Shown piece after piece: positions 53,345-63,986 of a stretch of 64,000 nt of DNA. The stretch is from positions 682,001 to 746,000 of the forward strand of contig JAFEKR010000030.1 of NCBI GenBank assembly GCA_019022495.1. Direction: 5' to 3'. Positions within the stretch are counted from its first letter, which is position 1, and each line of letters begins with the position of its first letter. The notes under the pieces were generated by a model. The model made no database searches. It was not told the DNA's origin and saw only the letters and a list, made by a program, of their open reading frames with translations. This stretch comes from Epichloe hybrida. Taxonomy: Eukaryota; Ascomycota; Sordariomycetes; Hypocreales; Clavicipitaceae. A program made the position numbers and the translations under genes.

Positions 53345-54130
53345 AAAAGTATAAGAAAATTGTCAATAGTAGCCGTGTTTAGTAAAGACGTCGTGAGCTG
53401 TCTCTGGGCATGACAAGATTAAAGCAGCCCCTCAGACATGCATCAATCGCCACGAGTATGTATGAGGCAACTTATTCATTATGCTTTGAGCGCCTTATTG
53501 CCGCAACGCCTACGTTATTGCTACAAGCCTCTTAGCATAGATATCCTTATATATACCGCAAATGTACGGACTATTATCTTGTCTGAAATAAACCTCTCCA
53601 TGCCATATATGCATACAAACATAGTAATAATAAGCTATTCCTAACTAAGCGCAGTCCAGCGGAAGATTTTAAAGCATTATATAGTAGGAAATTTATGCAG
53701 CCGAGAGCCGGACCTTTTCTTAGGGCGTCTTCTTTTTGCCCTTCCTAGATGCATGGAAGATGATACATGAGACACGAACTAAAAAAAAATAAGAGAGGCG
53801 ATATAATAATAAGGACGGCATATTCTTCTCCTTTGTTCCCAAAATCCGCGCGCAAAACATGCAAAGAATTATGACAATATGTTATAGCTAATACGTGGGC
53901 ATCTGATACATTTATGAAGGTGAATACAAGATAATAGTCCGTACATTTGCGGTATATGTAAGGATATCTATGCTAAGAGGCTTGTAGCAATAACGTTAGC
54001 ATTGCGGCGATAAGGCGCTCAAAGCAAAATGAATAATGCGTTATAGCTAGTACGTAGGCATCTGATATATTTATGAAGGTGAATAAGCGTTCCGGGCCAA
54101 TGCAGCTCATCGGAGGGCATTTGCGGATCT
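53345..54130. repeat. Leader block of duplication unit 1, internally rearranged
   Basis: It begins AGTATAAGAAAATTGTCAATAG, matched in direct orientation at 61,695-61,825. 53,474-53,583 recurs inverted at 53,931-54,036, forming arms of roughly 105 bp around a ~350-bp centre. Most of 53,645-53,890 is the inverse of 61,835-62,095. So this block and its partner share the same pieces in different orientation. Confidence 0.75.
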
Positions 54131-54144
54131 TGGTGATGGCAAGA

Positions 54145-54531
54145 GCCGCATTGCGCTGCGGTGCATCACGCTGGTAACATTATGCATGAGCGACTTGATT
54201 TAGCAGGCCTCTCGCGATGGTTATGCAACAACAGCACTGACACGAGTTAGGTTTGTTAGTAGTGGGGTTGGACATCTGTTGGACCGAGCAGCTAGGATTA
54301 GAAATGAGGGTATGGCATGAGTTGCCCGTCCCTGTACATAAGAGGGTGTGCAGACTACGGTTTAAATAACTAAGTACCTGTACCATGGGGGGTGTAATCT
54401 GCCCATACAAAATATACTATGCATCTACTGAAGGTCCGGAAAGTGACTTGACAGGTGGGTCCTAGTGTCCAATATGCCTGCATGCGGTTGAACGCTTGGG
54501 GCGGGATTCCAACAACATCTCACTCGCATGA
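54145..54531. repeat. Duplication unit 1, segment left of the copia insertion
   Basis: GCGGTGCATCACGCTGG, GCAGGCCTCTCG, ATGGTTATGCAACA and GTGGGGTTGGACATC match 62,130-62,265 in unit 2. Unit 1 has many A and T where unit 2 has G and C. Confidence 0.85.
54277..54514. mobile_element. Solo LTR (238 bp) with 5-bp target duplication ACATC
   Basis: It begins TGTTGGACC and ends CCAACA, resembling the LTRs of the nearby copia element in start, middle (ACTACGG-TTAAATA-CTAAGTACCT) and CATACTATGCA words. It is flanked on both sides by ACATC (54,272-54,276 and 54,515-54,519). Unit 2 has an uninterrupted GGACATCTCACTCGCAT at the same place. Confidence 0.85.
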
Positions 54532-54783
54532 TGTTGGACCGCGTAGCTAGGGTTCAATATGACCACCTCTATTAAGTTGTCTGACCCTGTAAGAGGGTGC
54601 GGACTACGGCTTAAATACCTAAGTACCTCTACCATAGGTGGGGTACTAATATAGTGCTAAAACATACTATGCAGTTACAGATATTATGGAAAATGACTAG
54701 CTAGGGGTGGACTCTTGTCTTAGCTAGTTAAGTAGTGAGACTATCGTGCGGCAGGGATTAATTATGCCCTTGTGGGCGTAACA
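54532..54783 (-). repeat. Left LTR of the copia element (3' LTR by orientation)
   Basis: 252 bp, starts TGTTGGACCGCGTAGC and ends GGGCGTAACA. Confidence 0.92.
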
Positions 54784-56353
54784 TACCCCCCTAGGGGACC
54801 TTGTTTAAGGTTCCCTGTGATAAATCTAAATTAATCAAATTAGTCAAATCAATCTTGTGACATCCAAATCAATTCTATAGCGCAAAAAGCAGTCAATTAG
54901 TCGCAATTCCGTCTAATTCGAGGTTATTGTGTGATGCTCGTTCTTCAGGTTCTTTACTAAGCATGCTAGAGGGCAGTCATATAAGCCCTAATGCCTTATG
55001 GAAGCTTATAAAAGCATTCCCTATAAGAGGCTTTATAAGGCTATCTGTGATTATCTCTTTAGTGGTAATCTATGTAATATTAAAAGTTCCTTTTATAACC
55101 TCTTAACGAAGCTAGTGGTAATAAATATTTACGTGCTAAAGCTTTGTAATAAGCTTAATAAATTCTTCCTTAAGGAGGCGAATTATCTATATATTATTAC
55201 ATTTGATTTTAAGCGTGTTATCTCCTAGGTATAGCCTAACCTCTTAATATAATTATCTAAAGGCTATAAGCTCTTTACTACAGTAAGAAAGCGCTAGGAG
55301 CTTTGCTTTAGTTAATAAGGTTATTATAGTAGCTTGCTTACTTGCCTTAAAGAGTATAAGTCCTTTGAAAAGCTTTATAATATAGCCCTATGAGCTCTTT
55401 TGTGTTATAGTATTATTAGTAAAGGAGGCATTACTATATGCCTCTAATTTGGAGTTATTGCCGCTATATTTAATTACTAGGTTTGCCTACACACACCCAT
55501 ACTTAAGGGCTCTTTTAGCTACTTCTATGTGCTATAGCCCTAGGTTTTATAGGAATTATAAGAGTTATAAGGCTATAAAAGTAATGTTAGGTCTTAAGAC
55601 TATTATTAAATATAGTAGGGTTCTAATTAAAGATTAATACCTCTTAAGATCTTAAGCGCTAATCTCTCCTTTAAAAGGTTCTAGTGGTATAGTGGTTATT
55701 AGGGCTATAGGTCTTTGTTAAGGGATCTTTATGTTAAATTTAGTGGTAGCTTTATCCTAATAGGACTTCTGATTAAGCTATACCTTCCTGTTAGTATAAT
55801 CTCTAATAATTTTAACGCCTAGGAACTATTGTAGCTCTCCGAGGTCCTTTATGTTATAATTTATAAAGAGTCTTGCCTTGAATTCATTGTGTAAATATGA
55901 TTTCCCTTTAGCGAAGAGGGCGATGAGGTTATCTATATAGAAGAAGATAATTAACCTATCCTTAATGAACACATAAATATCTTTAAAGATCTGCGTGAAG
56001 CCTTCACTAATTAGCTAGCTAATTAGCTCTTTTATCTATAGAAGAGGCGCTCTCTATAGCTTGTAGACTGCTCTAAGAAGCTTTAGATAGGCTTGTTTGT
56101 CTTTATAGCCTAGAGGCATCTTATAGTAGACCTCTTTATTAAAGTCTGAATTTAGGAATACTATAATAAAGTTATACTAGTGTGCTTTAAGATTAAAGTA
56201 GTATATAATAGCTATAAATAGCCTGAAAGTGTTAGTAGCTAGGGTTGCTACCTAAGTTAATAGGTGATTCTTTAGTTAATAATTTCTAAGAACATAGAGA
56301 TAAGCTTTATATCGCAGGAGGTAACCTTGCTTATCTAATTTGTATAAGAAGAC

Positions 56354-56653
56354 CTAAGTGAGACCTAGAAGCTTTACATATAAAGGGACTTTAGTTCTAG
56401 ATACCTTCTTAGCTACCTTTCTATTAATAATTCTATTGTATTCTTTATCTCGTGCTTTACGGAATTCTTTTTCTTTTGGATGACTAGCTAGATGATTATG
56501 GTAAGCTAGGGGAGGAGGAAGCCTAGATATATAAGGCTTTTCTTCACTCTTAGGTCCTAGCTTAAAGGCTACAGCGAATGCTTTAAGATTATCGTAATCT
56601 TCTGGATTTACTAACATTTCATAATTATCGCTGCTATTAGGTGGATTGAGCAA
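56354..56653 (-). pseudogene. Remnant of the copia Pol protein upstream of reverse transcriptase
   Basis: A surviving 99-codon frame with LPPPLAYHNHLASHPKEKEF and DKEYNRIINRKVAKKVSR matches the motif order that precedes the RT domain in fungal Ty1/copia polyproteins. Flanking sequence in the same direction is full of stops. Confidence 0.65.
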
Positions 56654-59600
56654 ATCATTAATACTTAACGGTGTAAGGTCCGCTAAATCTAGGAATTTCC
56701 CTAGTGAATTTAGAGGAGTAGTAGATTTATTTCTTGACTTTCTTTTTCCTTTTCTTCGTGATTTTATTGATTATAACTAGTGGAAGTTTCTGCCTATTAA
56801 AGCTAATTAAGTGGTTGTTATAGTAACAGAGGGTACGCTATTTGTGGAAGCCCTATATTAGAGCTTTTATCCTTGTTATCCTTAACTAGCTCTTTAAGGT
56901 ATCGTTTTTTAACCTCTTTTATGGTTAATAACAGGCCTCTTTCTTAAGCATAGAAGATGGACTTATTAAAGGTAACGTAGCTTAACGAGAACTAGTAGCT
57001 CCTTTTTATTATTAGTACCTAAATTAGGTATTGCGTGGAGGAAACATATCTAGCGAGGTATCCGATGTGTGCTCTCTAGGCAAGCTTTAGTCCTGCCTTA
57101 TAAAGCTTACTTCGCGTTATTACGAATGCTTTACATCTAAAAGCTCGTAGGTAAGTTATTAAGGCTTCTAGCTTTTCTAGTAAGTAACTCTATTAAAGCT
57201 TGTTATCCCTTAACTATCTATTTAACGCTTGTTAAGGTAATTACTAGTTAAGCAGCTTTTGAGGCATTTAATTTAAGATATGAATAGCTGCTTTAGCAGC
57301 TACGGGCTAGAGGTCTTCTAGGAAACCTAATTATATTATGAGAGTTGTTATAACCCTTATTATCACCCCCCTAGACCGTTTAGCATGCCTATTTTAATAT
57401 AGGTGAGCTAGGCTAGACTTTCTAATGATAATACCTTTATTTATAACCTTTTCTTCTTGTTTCTTAGTCTAGAAGGCAGTCTTACTATTGGTTATCATAA
57501 CTGTAATGTGGATGCTATATACTCTTGCGTATATAGCTTCTAACTAATTAAAGTAAAGCGCGATATTAGTCTTTAATAGGATTGTGAAGATATGACGTAG
57601 TCCTGTTGCTCTATAGGTAAAAAGAGCGATGTATTAGTCTTTATTATACCCTAATAATTAAGTAAAGAGGTTGAAAGAGACTACTTAAAGCGGTCCTGAA
57701 GGTAGGGATCCTATCTAAGGGACTTGTGATATTTACCTTTGTGCTTTAGAGGTTTAGTAAACCTTATATTTACCTGCGCTCCTTTCCTTTAATTAAATTT
57801 AAAGCTTCTGAAGCACTTAATCTATTATATCCTCGCCTAGATGTGCTAATCTAGCGTGCTATAGATTTGCAGGCGTTATTATAGCTGTCTTTAGGTCTTG
57901 TGAATCTCCCTTAATAATAAAAGCTTCTAACAGGCTTGAGCCCTTTATACACAGCTACATACCAATAACCTAAGTTCGAAATATCTCTTAATTACCTCTT
58001 ACTAGGTCTATTACCCTTCTAGTGAGATTATCTTACCTTAGTCCCTTTTATATAAGTAGCTAAAGAGATATAAGATTTATAAAGAACGTTAGCTAGTATA
58101 GGGCGTTTAATAAGGTAAGGGTCTAGCTGTCTATTAGGATAATCTAAGCTATGCTAATGCTATAAGCGTTTGTGACACTATAACCTGCTTAAATTCTAGG
58201 CTGCTTGCTGTAATCAAGGTCTATAAACTAGCGTTTATCATTAAAGATATAAATTAAGGTTCCGCTGTTAAGTATAACTTGCGATTTGTCCTAGGCAAGG
58301 AAAGCCTTTGTAGACTCTCCTATAGTAGTAAACGTAGTATTGTTTTCTTTAGGTTCCTTTGCGCTATTATCCTTTAACTAAGCGTTATATGCCTTTTTTA
58401 TATCATCAGGTTAACAATTTATTACTTCTTTTGCCTTCTTTAATAGCTCTTCATTAATCTTCCAGTCTTTTGTTAGGTAGAGAGCCTTGTAGACCTTTTA
58501 CAAGTCTTTTAACTTCTTTACCTTGTGCTTCTTATAATAGATATAGTTATCTTTCTTTACCTTCTCTTTTTTAGCTTTATTCTTTATTTCGCCATTAAGA
58601 GTTAGTTTTACTCTAAAAGAGTCATTAGCCTTTACTTAAGACTTTCCTTAGGCTTTAATTAGGTACCTAATCCTACTTATGATGCTATAGAAATCTAGGA
58701 CCTTTCCCTTACTCTCTGTAGTATAAATTAACAAGTTAACCTAAGCCAAGATAGCAGGGAATCAAGCCCTAATAGCGTTATTAATTATTTCCATAGGTGA
58801 GTTACCCTTAGTAATAGGGTAGTCCGCTTAGAAGCATCTCTTGTAACTAATTAAAGTATCTATAAGCTATTTGTTAATGTTTACTCTTATAAGATTCCGC
58901 TTAATAGTCTTATTAAAATTGATTTTAGTATAATACTTAATAGTCCTGCTTAAAGGTATTATATTCCTTTAAAGCTTCTTAATCTTATCGCAAAGAGATA
59001 CATATCTTAAGGTTATCTGCTTATATTTAGACCTAAGGGTCCCTATAAACCATATGTAATACTCTTGTAGGGCCTTTGTAAGGCTCTAGAATTAACTATT
59101 AAAGACCTAATAGTAACCACTAAGAATAGCAAACTAGGCGCTGTCTTTAGCATTATCAGGTTATTAAGGGTATTAAAAATAACTCTCTTTAGTTACCTTA
59201 ATATCTTTAGGCAAGCTTTCCTTAGGTTCTAGTGGGCTCTTAATTATAGCTCTGGTGCTATAAGAGCGCGTTTAAACTCCTAAGGTCTTCGCTATAGATA
59301 ATTAACTCTATGTAGCTTCTGCTGCCTTTCTCTTTGCTAGAGTCCTGTTTCCTATAAGGATTAGAGGCTTAGGAGGGTAGTCTAGCTATATCTTTAAATT
59401 AGGATTAATAAAAACCTAGATTCTATCTTTAATAGCTCTTGCCTTAACTATTTTATACCACAGGTCCTAATGGTAGGGCTCCTACAGCTTAATAGCTAGC
59501 TTATTGCTTTTTAAAGATTCCTTAGCTATTGTGAGATGTCCTGTGGTGTTGTTATTAAACTAGTAAAGATAGTATTAATCCTAGCGTGCTAGGGTCGCTC

Positions 59601-59745
59601 GATCACGATGTTAATGAATTGGGCCTCTCTTTTGCTGGGTATGTACTAATTTGTTTAAAGGTTAAATAATTGGTTAATTTAAAGAGAAGAGTACTAATTT
59701 GGAAGAAAAGGTATGATGATTATGAACACCACGCAATTACTACTA

Positions 59746-59997
59746 TGTTAGACCGCGTAGCTAGGGTTTAATATAACTACCTCTATTGAGTTGTCCGACC
59801 CTGTAAGAGGGTGCGGATTACGGCTTAAATACCTAAGTACCTCTACTATAGGTGGGGTACTAATACAGTGCTAAAACATACTATGCAGTTACAGAGATCA
59901 TGGAAAATGACTAGCTAGGGGTGGACTCTTGTCTCAGCTAGTTGAGTAGTGAGACTATCGTGCGGCAGGGATCAATTATGCCCTTGTGGGCGCAACA
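59746..59997 (-). repeat. Right LTR of the copia element (5' LTR by orientation)
   Basis: 252 bp, the same length as the left LTR; starts TGTTAGACCGCGTAGC and ends GGGCGCAACA. Confidence 0.92.
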
Positions 59998-60119
59998 CAT
60001 GACGATCGGTAGCTGATTCATGCTAGCCCTGTGACCCTGTTAGCTCACCTTGGTCTTTTCGGTCTTGTTAGCCTTTGCCCCAGTTATTTAGGCAGAGGAG
60101 CAAAACAAGTCCGTAGATA

Positions 60120-60357
60120 CAGTCTAACCCCTGAATGATTTTACACGAGGTACATGACTAGGGGTAACAAGCCAATGAAAAGTTACTAGGCAAGGTAAAA
60201 GATACTTAAGATTATATTTCTTCCACTAGTACTACTAAGTACCCTTTTACCCCTATAATATCCCTAGCAGCTCCACTCATGCTAGCTACTCACAGCTGAT
60301 AGTGACTGCCCCGCGTGGGGCTTGTAGCGAGTGTAAAATCATTCAGGGGTTAGACTG
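60120..60357. mobile_element. 238-bp MITE with 27-bp inverted repeats and TA duplication
   Basis: CAGTCTAACCCCTGAATGATT at the left end is mirrored by AATCATTCAGGGGTTAGACTG at the right end. The inverted repeats are essentially perfect over 27 bp. TA flanks both sides (60,118-60,119 and 60,358-60,359). Unit 2 of the tandem duplication lacks the insertion and reads CCGTAGACATACAAGG. Confidence 0.92.
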
Positions 60358-60359
60358 TA

Positions 60360-60569
60360 TACAAGGCAATTGAATAGTAATAGGAACGTGGATCTTCATG
60401 GAAGGAATTGCTTTTTATAATAATGTGAGAAATAATGTGAGATGAGGGGAAAAAAAAATCACATCTATATAAATTGTGCCCTGATCCCGTCCTTTAGTCA
60501 AACGGGGCATCACATCACTATTATCCTTTAGAATCATTCTTCAGAATCACCCTTTAACATTTATTAATC
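60360..60569. promoter_or_regulatory. Promoter region of the unit-1 secreted-protein pseudogene
   Basis: It matches the unit-2 promoter (62,440-62,626) closely, including TATATAAA-like ATCTATATAAATTGTGCC about 110 bp before the ATG and the TTCAGAATCA repeats. Confidence 0.6.
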
Positions 60570-61314
60570 ATGAAGTTAAGCGCTTTCTTTTTCCTCCCAC
60601 TAGCCCTTCTAGGCATTGGCTCAGAGGCTCGCGTGGACCTAACCAAGACTCAAAGCTTCATGGTTTGTAATCCGAAACTGTCCTAGGGAACGTCAGGACC
60701 TTTCGCTATCTATGGGGTTTGTCCAGGCCTAGATGGCAAACCGAAACGGATAACTTTAGGCCTCCCACGCTGCTTAGTTAACGAAAACAGCGTATTGCGA
60801 GGTGAATTAACGTGAGTTTCTCTAATAGTTAAATTATTATCTATCTTTACAAAAGAGCGCTAGTTTATATTTTTTTTATTACTAAATTGCTTTCTTTAAT
60901 AATGCTACCACGTACGAACACTTTGTAGACACTTGTGCTTACTGCCAGGGCTCCCTTATTAGTTTAGTGTACTATTGTAAGTGCAAAGATGCCGACGGCA
61001 AGTGGGTTGATAATTCGATAGATCTCGGTCAGTCTTTCCTTCTTCTCTTGTGCAAACGCTTTTTCTTTGGTGGGGGAGTTTTGAGTAATTTCTAGGCTAA
61101 TCTGCGAGACCAACCCGCCCCCGGTAACAGAACCTATCATGACATATCGAAAGGGCAATATGCACTTATGCACTGTTACAATGAACATGGAATGATTCAT
61201 CCCGAAGACGATCCCCAGAACGTCCTTCACGAGGGCGACGATGGCGACCCCGACTGGCCGTTCGGGAGGATCAGCGCAAAGCTCAACAACAGCACCTATC
61301 TTATCAGCAGCTAA
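60570..61314 (+). pseudogene. Secreted-protein gene, unit-1 copy, disabled
   Basis: A paralogue of 62,627-63,385 with the same exon/intron plan. The signal peptide (MKLSAFFFLPLALLGIGSEA) is intact. Codon 39 is TAG (60,684-60,686), in a short diverged stretch just before the position of a Trp codon (TGG) in the sister copy, a change RIP could cause by G-to-A. Exon 2 survives (FVDTCAYCQGSLISL, YYCKCKDADGKWVDNSIDLG), and the same GGTAACAG acceptor precedes exon 3. In exon 3 the frame shifts before CYNEHG, after which an acidic tail of different sequence runs to a TAA. The mutations are mostly C-to-T/G-to-A. A short product ending at the TAG is possible but would lack all conserved cysteines except one. 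Confidence 0.85.
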
Positions 61315-61690
61315 ACGTGTGTGTGATGCTCTTTTATGCCGTCTAGCTAGAATAGAAGGAAGATTCAGATTTATCCTAGACGCTATAGCTTGGCTAAATT
61401 AGCTAAGTAATAGTTATTAAGGTAGCTAAAATAAAGAATTAGTTTAAGAAATAAAATATTATTAGTTTTCGTTAAAATTTATTAAGTTTATTATTATTTA
61501 CTATCTCCTAAGTTAAATAATTTAACACTAGGATGTATAAATTACTAACACTTGCCCCCCCTTATCTTTTTACTTTTATAGTATATTTAGCAAGTTAAGG
61601 TTATTGTAATCATTTGTTTTCTTACGTGAGGTTAAGGTTGTTTGACTAGCAGCTGCATCTGGCGTGGAATTTTCCGTCTGGGGCAGATAG
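61315..61690. repeat. RIP-mutated 3' flank of unit 1
   Basis: Word-for-word counterpart of 63,500-63,850, but with CpA/TpG largely converted to TpA. For example, TAGTTATTAAGGTAG stands where unit 2 has TGGTTGCTGAGGTGG. Confidence 0.85.
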
Positions 61691-62120
61691 CTAAATAGTA
61701 TAAGAAAATTGTTGATAATAGCCGTGTTTAGTAAAGACATCGTGAGCTATCTCTAGGTATAATAAGATTAAAGTAGCTGCTTAGATATGTATTAATTACT
61801 ATAAGTATATATAAGGTAACTTGTTATAATTCTTGCATGTTTTATAGGCGGATTTTAGGAACAAAGAATATGCTATGCTTATTATATTATGCCTCTCTTA
61901 TTTTTATTAGTTTGTGTTTTATGTAACATCTTCCCTGCATCTAGGCCAGGCAAAAAGAAAACGCCCAAAGAAAAGGTCTGGCTCTCACAGAGTTTAGCCG
62001 ACTCGCGTGATGACATGACGTGTGGCATATCAGCGGCATAAATTTCCTATTATGTAGTGCTTTGAAATCGTCCGGTTGACTAAGCTTAGTTCGGACTAGC
62101 CTATTATTACTATGCTTTCA
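61691..62120. repeat. Leader block of duplication unit 2
   Basis: Direct match to 53,345-53,480 at its start (GTATAAGAAAATTGTTGATA) and inverse match to 53,645-53,890 afterwards. Its first ~170 bp are RIP-mutated, unlike the unit-1 counterpart. Confidence 0.7.
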
Positions 62121-62626
62121 TAAGCGCCTCATTGCACTGCGGTGCATCACGCCGGCAACATTGTGCACGGGCGACTCGATTCAGCAGGCCTCTTGCCATG
62201 GTTGTGCAACAGCACTAACACAAGTCAGGGTTGTCGGCAGTGGGGTTGGACATCTCACTCGCATTGACGACGACTCATGAGTATGGCCTCGGTAGCTTAT
62301 TCATGCTAGTCCTGTTACCCTGTTAGCTCACCTTGGTCTCTTCGGTCTTGTCGGCCTTTGCCCTCGAAGAGGCCCCGATTTAGTTAGGCAGAGGAGCAAG
62401 ACAGGGTCCAAACATTGAAAGGCATAGTCCGTAGACATACAAGGAAATTGGATGGTAATAGGCGCGTGGATCTTCATGGAAAGAATCGACTTGATATAAT
62501 AATGCGAGATGAGGGGGATAAGAAAAATTCACATATATATAAACTGTGCCATAATCCCGTCCTTCAGTCACACGAGGCATCGCATCACCATCATTCTTCA
62601 GAATCATCCTTCAAAATCGATTAATC
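62121..62626. promoter_or_regulatory. Upstream region of the intact secreted-protein gene
   Basis: It has a TATA-like ATATATATAAACTGTGCC about 100 bp before the ATG and several TTCAGAATCA/TTCAAAATCG words. It is colinear with the unit-1 promoter but without insertions. Confidence 0.55.
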
Positions 62627-63385
62627 ATGAAGTCGAGCGCTATCTTTTTCCTCCCACTGGCCCTTCTGAGCATCGGCTCCGAGGCTCACCCCAGCGCCCT
62701 TAACCAAACCGAGCATCAGAGCTTGATGTCTTGTAATCCGAAACTGGACGGGTGGCGTGACTCCATCTCCTCGCGTTGCCCAGGCCCAGATGGCAAGCCG
62801 AAACGGGGATACATAGGCATTAGCGAATGTCTGCTCACCGAAAACGGCGTATTGCGAGGCGGACATGGGTGAGTTTCTCTAATCAATGGATTGCTATTTA
62901 TCTTCAAAAAGATACTTTTTTTTTCTTTATTCTTACGACTAACTCGCACCTTCTAGTAATGCACACGCGTTAAAGAAATTTATATTCGATTGTGAATGGC
63001 ACAAGGCCTCCCTAATTGGCTCAGTGTACAATTGCAAGTGCAAAGATAACAACGACCAGTTGGTCGATAATTCCATCAACCTCGGTCAGTCTTCCTTCTT
63101 CTCGTGCATAATCATTTCAGGGGCCTCTTGAATAATTCATGGCTAATCTGCAAGATTTCCCGGGTAACAGAAGGTATCATTACGTCTCGAAACGGCAAGC
63201 TGCACTGCTACAATTATCATGGAAAAATTTACCCCAAAGATGACCCGGACGGGGTCCTTCGGGAAGAGAATGAGGAAGACCCTGAGTTTGAACCCTTGGC
63301 GGGTGATATCTATGGAAAGATGCTGGAGAGATTGAAGGAAGTGCAGAAATCGAATGAAGGAAAGAAGACTCGAACTGGCTCTTAG
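62627..63385 (+). CDS. Secreted cysteine-containing protein, intact copy (possible CVNH-like fold)
   Basis: Three exons, 62627-62868, 62957-63084 and 63171-63385, give about 194 residues. The signal peptide is MKSSAIFFLPLALLSIGSEA. The mature part has six well-placed cysteines: MSCNP, SRCPGPDGKPKRG, SECLL, FDCEWHK, YNCKCKD and KLHCYNYHG (seven counting both in CKC). The block ASLIGSVYNCKCKD, LVDNSINLGEGI and SRNGKLHCY resembles the x-A-x-C...INL...I-x-N-x-G-x-L pattern of cyanovirin-N homology lectins. That comparison is inference. The acidic, Lys/Glu-rich C-terminal tail is probably disordered. Intron 2 uses the GGTAACAG acceptor rather than earlier AG sites, because only it keeps the frame. 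Size and secretion make it an effector-like candidate. Confidence 0.82.
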
Positions 63386-63746
63386 CCGATAGGATCTGTG
63401 AACAGGTTCTGACTCATGGCCGCCCCTGGCATCTGGAAACAGATTCTCAGCGACGACACAAGGTCCTGGAACCCCTGTGGGCTTGGTGTGTGTGTGTGTG
63501 TGGTGCTCTTCTGTGCCGTCCTGTCAGAAGGGAGAGTCGGAGTTTTCTATCCTAGGCGCCATGGCTTGGCCGAGTTGGCCAAGTAGTGGTTGCTGAGGTG
63601 GATGAAATAAAGGAATAGTTTGAGAAATAGAACGTTGGTTTTTGTCAAAAGACATCAAGTCTATTGTTGTCCGCCGTCTTCAAAGTCAAATGATTCGACA
63701 CCAGGATGTGTGAATTTTTCAACACCTGCTACCCCCTTCTCTACTT
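63386..63746. other. 3' flank of the intact secreted-protein gene
   Basis: Includes a short GT run (GTGTGTGTGTGTG at about 63,488). This is the unmutated counterpart of the 61,325-61,560 flank. Confidence 0.5.
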
Positions 63747-63986
63747 TTACAGTATTTCTAGCAAGTCAAGGTTATTGTCATCATTTGTCTTCTTACGTGA
63801 GGTTGTTTGGCTGGCAGCTGCATCTGGCGTGGAATTTTCCGTCTGGGACAGTACACCTGCCCCTAGTCCCATGACCACATAAGAGATACGACGCGCAGTC
63901 TTGGTCATTATCGCAAAATTATGACTGGCAGCTGCATCTGGCGTGGTACATCCCGTCTGGGACAGAACACCTGCTCCTGGTACCAA
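63747..63986 (-). CDS. Possible 3' end of a gene running out of the window, with repeated peptide
   Basis: The minus-strand frame is open to the window edge and ends with a stop at 63,747. It contains the peptide GAGVLSQT-xxx-TPDAAAS twice, 31 residues apart, so a ~100-bp DNA segment is tandemly repeated. A truncated, mutated copy of the last repeat lies at the end of unit 1 (61,640-61,690). It may be the C-terminus of a repeat-containing protein or merely a repeated non-coding segment. Confidence 0.3.
   Translation of the reverse strand: MVPGAGVLSQTGCTTPDAAASHNFAIMTKTARRISYVVMGLGAGVLSQTENSTPDAAASQTTSRKKTNDDNNLDLLEIL

Larger units (their letters stand above)
54532..59997 (-). mobile_element. 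Ty1/copia LTR retrotransposon, RIP-inactivated, with TSD CATGA
   Basis: Two 252-bp LTRs (54,532-54,783 and 59,746-59,997) begin TGTT and end AACA, in direct orientation. The 5-bp duplication CATGA flanks them (54,527-54,531 and 59,998-60,002). Between them 5 kb of very AT-rich, stop-laden DNA remains. On the minus strand 56,653-56,354 still shows PPLAYHNHLASHPKEKEFR, ARDKEYNRIINRK and VPLYVKLL, the region just before reverse transcriptase in Ty1/copia Pol. Inside the left LTR, CCCCCCTAGGGG reads on the minus strand as a polypurine tract, agreeing with minus orientation. The LTRs differ at about 16 sites by eye, nearly all transitions. Confidence 0.9.

Noticed and set aside
55000..55640. 62- and 76-aa plus-strand frames inside the copia element
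   Set aside because: Antisense to the inferred element orientation and in RIP-mutated DNA.
60964..61230. 88-aa minus-strand frame over the unit-1 pseudogene
   Set aside because: Antisense to the recognised exon 2 and intron 2 of the duplicated secreted-protein gene.
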